From CAYQQK01 sp964420065 (GTDB taxonomy: Bacteria > Bacillota > Dethiobacteria > DTU022): a stretch of 64,000 nucleotides of DNA. The stretch's first letter is position 1. The number at the start of each line of letters is the position of its first letter. The DNA lies in contig CAYQQK010000008.1 of assembly GCA_964420065.1 (NCBI GenBank), positions 13,911 to 77,910 of the forward strand, written 5' to 3'. This document shows, piece after piece, positions 62,288 through 64,000 of the stretch. The position numbers and the translations under genes are program-made. The notes under the pieces are model-generated. The model did not search any database, was not told the DNA's origin, and saw only the letters and a list, made by a program, of their open reading frames with translations.

Positions 62288-62609
62288 AGCTGCCCCCTTG
62301 TCCTTTGCCACTAATCTTTAGGAATCTATCAAACTGAACCCGTAGCCCCTTATAAACACGGCTACAAACGTTGTCCTCTAATATGCGCAACATATTTTCT
62401 AGTTTCCTGTCACCATGTCTTTCCATGTCGCCAAGATACTTCCTGAGCAGAGTATCGATTTGCTTTGTATAATAGCCTTCAAACTCTCCAAGGTAATGCT
62501 TAAATAATTCATCAAATCTCTCTGCTAATCGATCTTCAACCGTCCCTAAACAATCTGCATAAAGTTCACTTTGTTTATCTAATATCTCCTGTATTTCTTC
62601 TTTGTTCAT
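62247..62609 (-). CDS. Coiled-coil phage-region protein of unknown function
   Basis: A 120-residue charged helical protein with repeating 'RLAERFDELFKHYLGEFEGY' and 'LLRKYLGDMERHGDRKLENM'. AAAGGGG precedes the ATG. It overlaps the next gene by 41 nt. Function unknown. Confidence 0.6.
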   Translation of the reverse strand: MNKEEIQEILDKQSELYADCLGTVEDRLAERFDELFKHYLGEFEGYYTKQIDTLLRKYLGDMERHGDRKLENMLRILEDNVCSRVYKGLRVQFDRFLKISGKGQGGSYAKKSISANTETD

Positions 62610-62754
62610 ATTTAACCCCTTTCTTAGTAATTTGTTGCCAGTTTACTCTTGATTCCTTCAAAAATCTTCTGATTTTAGCTTCTAGGCTTTTTGGATATGG
62701 CTCTACTCTCCACCTATACGGCATCGGTTTCGGGTAGCTGTTATTCTGATTCAT
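62575..62754 (-). CDS. Possible small basic protein
   Basis: A 59-codon frame starting 'MNQNNSYPKPMPYRWRVEPY' and rich in Arg and Lys. It overlaps the start of the 120-residue gene in another frame and has only a weak ribosome binding site. The non-random composition is the main support. Confidence 0.35.
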   Translation of the reverse strand: MNQNNSYPKPMPYRWRVEPYPKSLEAKIRRFLKESRVNWQQITKKGVKYEQRRNTGDIR

Positions 62755-62760
62755 CTTCTA

Positions 62761-62862
62761 CTAACCACCAGTCAGCAATTTCCCCAAATAAATTTTTATC
62801 TCTACATCCAATAATCCCTTATCAAGCCTCATCTTAAAAACAAGTTCTAATTCATTCCCCAA
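62761..62862 (-). CDS. Possible 33-residue phage protein
   Basis: A short frame starting with TTG at 62860-62862, seven bases after GAGGTG, coding 'LGNELELVFKMRLDKGLLDV' and a few more residues to TAG at 62761. It resembles small XkdX-size phage ORFs but cannot be identified. Confidence 0.35.
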   Translation of the reverse strand: MGNELELVFKMRLDKGLLDVEIKIYLGKLLTGG

Positions 62863-62893
62863 CAATTTTCACCTCTACTTTCGCACCTAAATA

Positions 62894-62922
62894 AAAGAGC
62901 AAACCCAGAAGGTCTGCTCTTT
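62894..62922 (-). terminator. Terminator after the lipoprotein genes
   Basis: AAAGAGCA and TGCTCTTT enclose 13 bases; on the minus strand TTTTATTT follows. It lies 31 bp after the stop of the second lipoprotein. Confidence 0.8.
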
Positions 62923-62953
62923 AAAACTATATTTATAAAAATATTTATTAATA

Positions 62954-63364
62954 TTATCTTTTAGATAACTTCAAATCTATTTTATTTAACTTCTCTGTAT
63001 CATTGTATTCCGCATATATAAATCCATTGGTATAAGATTCAGGAGGAAGTTCTCTTACAGATCCTAAAAACAAAATTCTAGATCTTTCCTGAAAAAGCAC
63101 TCTGTTATCACAAGCAAAACCTGTAGCAATAACTTCGTAATCCATATAGTCTATATCTCTATCAGACATATTGTATACATTGTACCAAATCTGTAAAAAT
63201 GTATCTGACTCACCATAATAAGGTATTGCACTGTACACTTCTATACCTATTTCTTCTATTGAAATAATATTTATAATTGGAGTTTCGCCTTGCTCTACGG
63301 ATATCTTGTTGTCGCAACCAGATAAAAGCAACAAACAAACAATCGTTAATATATATTTTTTCAT
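62954..63364 (-). CDS. Putative lipoprotein 2 of the prophage region
   Basis: A 136-residue exported lipoprotein. The signal 'MKKYILTIVCLLLLSGC' ends in a lipobox (Cys17), followed by a beta-rich domain ('FLQIWYNVYNMSDRDIDYMD'). The start is the ATG at 63362-63364, ten bases after GGGGAG. It lies just behind a second lipoprotein of similar layout; they probably act together at the surface. Function unknown. Confidence 0.7.
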   Translation of the reverse strand: MKKYILTIVCLLLLSGCDNKISVEQGETPIINIISIEEIGIEVYSAIPYYGESDTFLQIWYNVYNMSDRDIDYMDYEVIATGFACDNRVLFQERSRILFLGSVRELPPESYTNGFIYAEYNDTEKLNKIDLKLSKR

Positions 63365-63398
63365 TTTGCACATACTCCCCATATTAGATCCGTTATTC

Positions 63399-63902
63399 CT
63401 ATTCTTTCCTAAAAGCAAACTCTTGTGTGCCTTCTCTGTGGTTAAAGTTTAAATAATATATGCCAGGCTTTATTTCCTCTTTGTGGATAAATTCAATAAC
63501 ACCCTGTGTTTTTTCACCTTTATTCAACTCTATGCCTTTAAAACTATTTACTGATTCTAAAGTGGGATTTATCGTTAAGCCACCGGGCATAGATAAAGTA
63601 AAATTGGATGAGTAAACAAATACTCTACTACTACAATTATTTTTTAAAGTAATATTAAATTGGAAAAGCTTCCCTTCAGATGCTCCATTAGCGGTTATTT
63701 CTATACAAGGAGTAGATATTTTCTTTTTTTCGTCATCTCCCCAAATTTCTCTCATTTTCTCTTCTCCTAAAGTCTGGTAACCAGCTTGCTTTATTTCTTC
63801 TATCATTTCATCTACGTCTCTTTCTGACTTTTGGTATTCTTCACATCCACTCCCCAAAACCAAAACTAACATCATCAGTATTGTAATTATTATTTTTTTC
63901 AT
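63399..63902 (-). CDS. Putative lipoprotein 1 of the prophage region
   Basis: A 167-residue lipoprotein with signal 'MKKIIITILMMLVLVLGSGC' (lipobox Cys20), an acidic helix, and an Ig-like beta domain ('FNITLKNNCSSRVFVYSSNF', 'GVIEFIHKEEIKPGIYYLNF') reminiscent of BsuPI-type exported proteins. The ATG at 63900-63902 has GGATGG upstream; the frame is open to 63962. It is 34 bp from lipoprotein 2. A surface or superinfection-exclusion role is only a guess. Confidence 0.7.
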   Translation of the reverse strand: MKKIIITILMMLVLVLGSGCEEYQKSERDVDEMIEEIKQAGYQTLGEEKMREIWGDDEKKKISTPCIEITANGASEGKLFQFNITLKNNCSSRVFVYSSNFTLSMPGGLTINPTLESVNSFKGIELNKGEKTQGVIEFIHKEEIKPGIYYLNFNHREGTQEFAFRKE

Positions 63903-64000
63903 TTTACCATCCTTGACTGAAAACTTATCTCTAAACGTACGCTTAATTAGGACTTCCTGCACAGCCGCCGTTTTCGAAAATTAAACTGCGGCAGGCAAAA

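Larger units (their letters stand above)
48027..64000 (-). mobile_element. Prophage or phage remnant, head and tail-tube module
   Basis: From 48 kb to the window end the DNA is clearly more AT-rich than the host part and every credible gene lies on the minus strand in the order of a siphovirus packaging-head-tail module: TerS, TerL, portal, minor head, scaffold, coat, connectors, tail terminator, tail tube, tail chaperone, tape measure. The element abuts the truncated tRNA-Sec. Distal tail, lysis, lysogeny and integrase genes are not in this window; the right boundary is outside it. Confidence 0.88.

Overview
The window looks like a chromosome segment of an anaerobic, endospore-forming Gram-positive bacterium of the class Clostridia. 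The sporulation and germination genes (CotF-type coat proteins, CwlD amidase, SleB-type cell wall hydrolase), the CtsR-McsA-McsB heat-shock operon, the flavodiiron protein FprA, the electron-bifurcation-style NuoE/NuoF/FdhA-like cluster and the archaeal-type prolyl-tRNA synthetase support this. About 48 kb is moderately GC-rich host DNA. The remaining 16 kb is clearly more AT-rich prophage DNA. Genus and species cannot be decided from the sequence.

Host layout. 1-1620 is the ctsR-mcsA-mcsB operon (minus strand, mcsB cut by the window edge), with a promoter and CtsR operator. 1.8-2.5 kb is an MgtC family protein. 2.9-8.1 kb is a four-gene redox operon: NuoE-like, a 59-residue Cys-rich protein, NuoF-like and an FdhA-like protein that lacks the Sec/Cys ligand. 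8.3-18.2 kb holds a rhomboid protease, a phosphoesterase, a SleB-like hydrolase, a TetR regulator, a frameshifted 5-formyl-THF cyclo-ligase, ProS, a conserved unknown, a RemA-like protein, a frameshifted TrmO, a HAD phosphatase and FprA. 18.5-21.5 kb is a manganese (yybP-ykoY) riboswitch driving a P-type ATPase. 21.6-28 kb has the YmfH/YmfF M16 pair, a large membrane phosphatase-like protein and a glycosyltransferase. 28-30.9 kb has tRNA-Arg, MgtE with a candidate Mg-sensing leader ORF, and a DUF421/DUF4363 pair. 31-45.5 kb has DUF2752, two coat proteins, two separate MurT-GatD pairs flanking adenine deaminase and a CBS protein, a PrsA-like foldase, HisG, LysC, CwlD and a VanY-type carboxypeptidase. 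45.6-47.9 kb has MntR and a GH13 glucosidase.

At about 48.0 kb a selenocysteine tRNA gene with anticodon TCA lacks its 5' acceptor strand exactly where AT-rich phage DNA begins. The prophage part, all on the minus strand, reads in transcription order: two lipoproteins, small unknowns, TerS, TerL, portal, minor head protein, scaffold, P22-like coat protein, connectors, tail terminator, tail tube, tail chaperone with a -1 frameshift site, and tape measure. It then stops. No distal tail, lysis, integrase or repressor genes lie in the window.

Themes that connect genes: metal homeostasis (Mn riboswitch plus P-ATPase, MntR, MgtE, MgtC); cell envelope remodelling (MurT/GatD twice, VanY, CwlD, SleB); anaerobic redox chemistry and oxygen protection (NuoEF/Fdh-like complex, FprA). 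The least explained observations are the missing catalytic Cys in both GatD copies, the FdhA-like subunit without its Mo/W ligand, the leader ORF enclosed by an RNA stem ahead of mgtE, and the broken tRNA-Sec.
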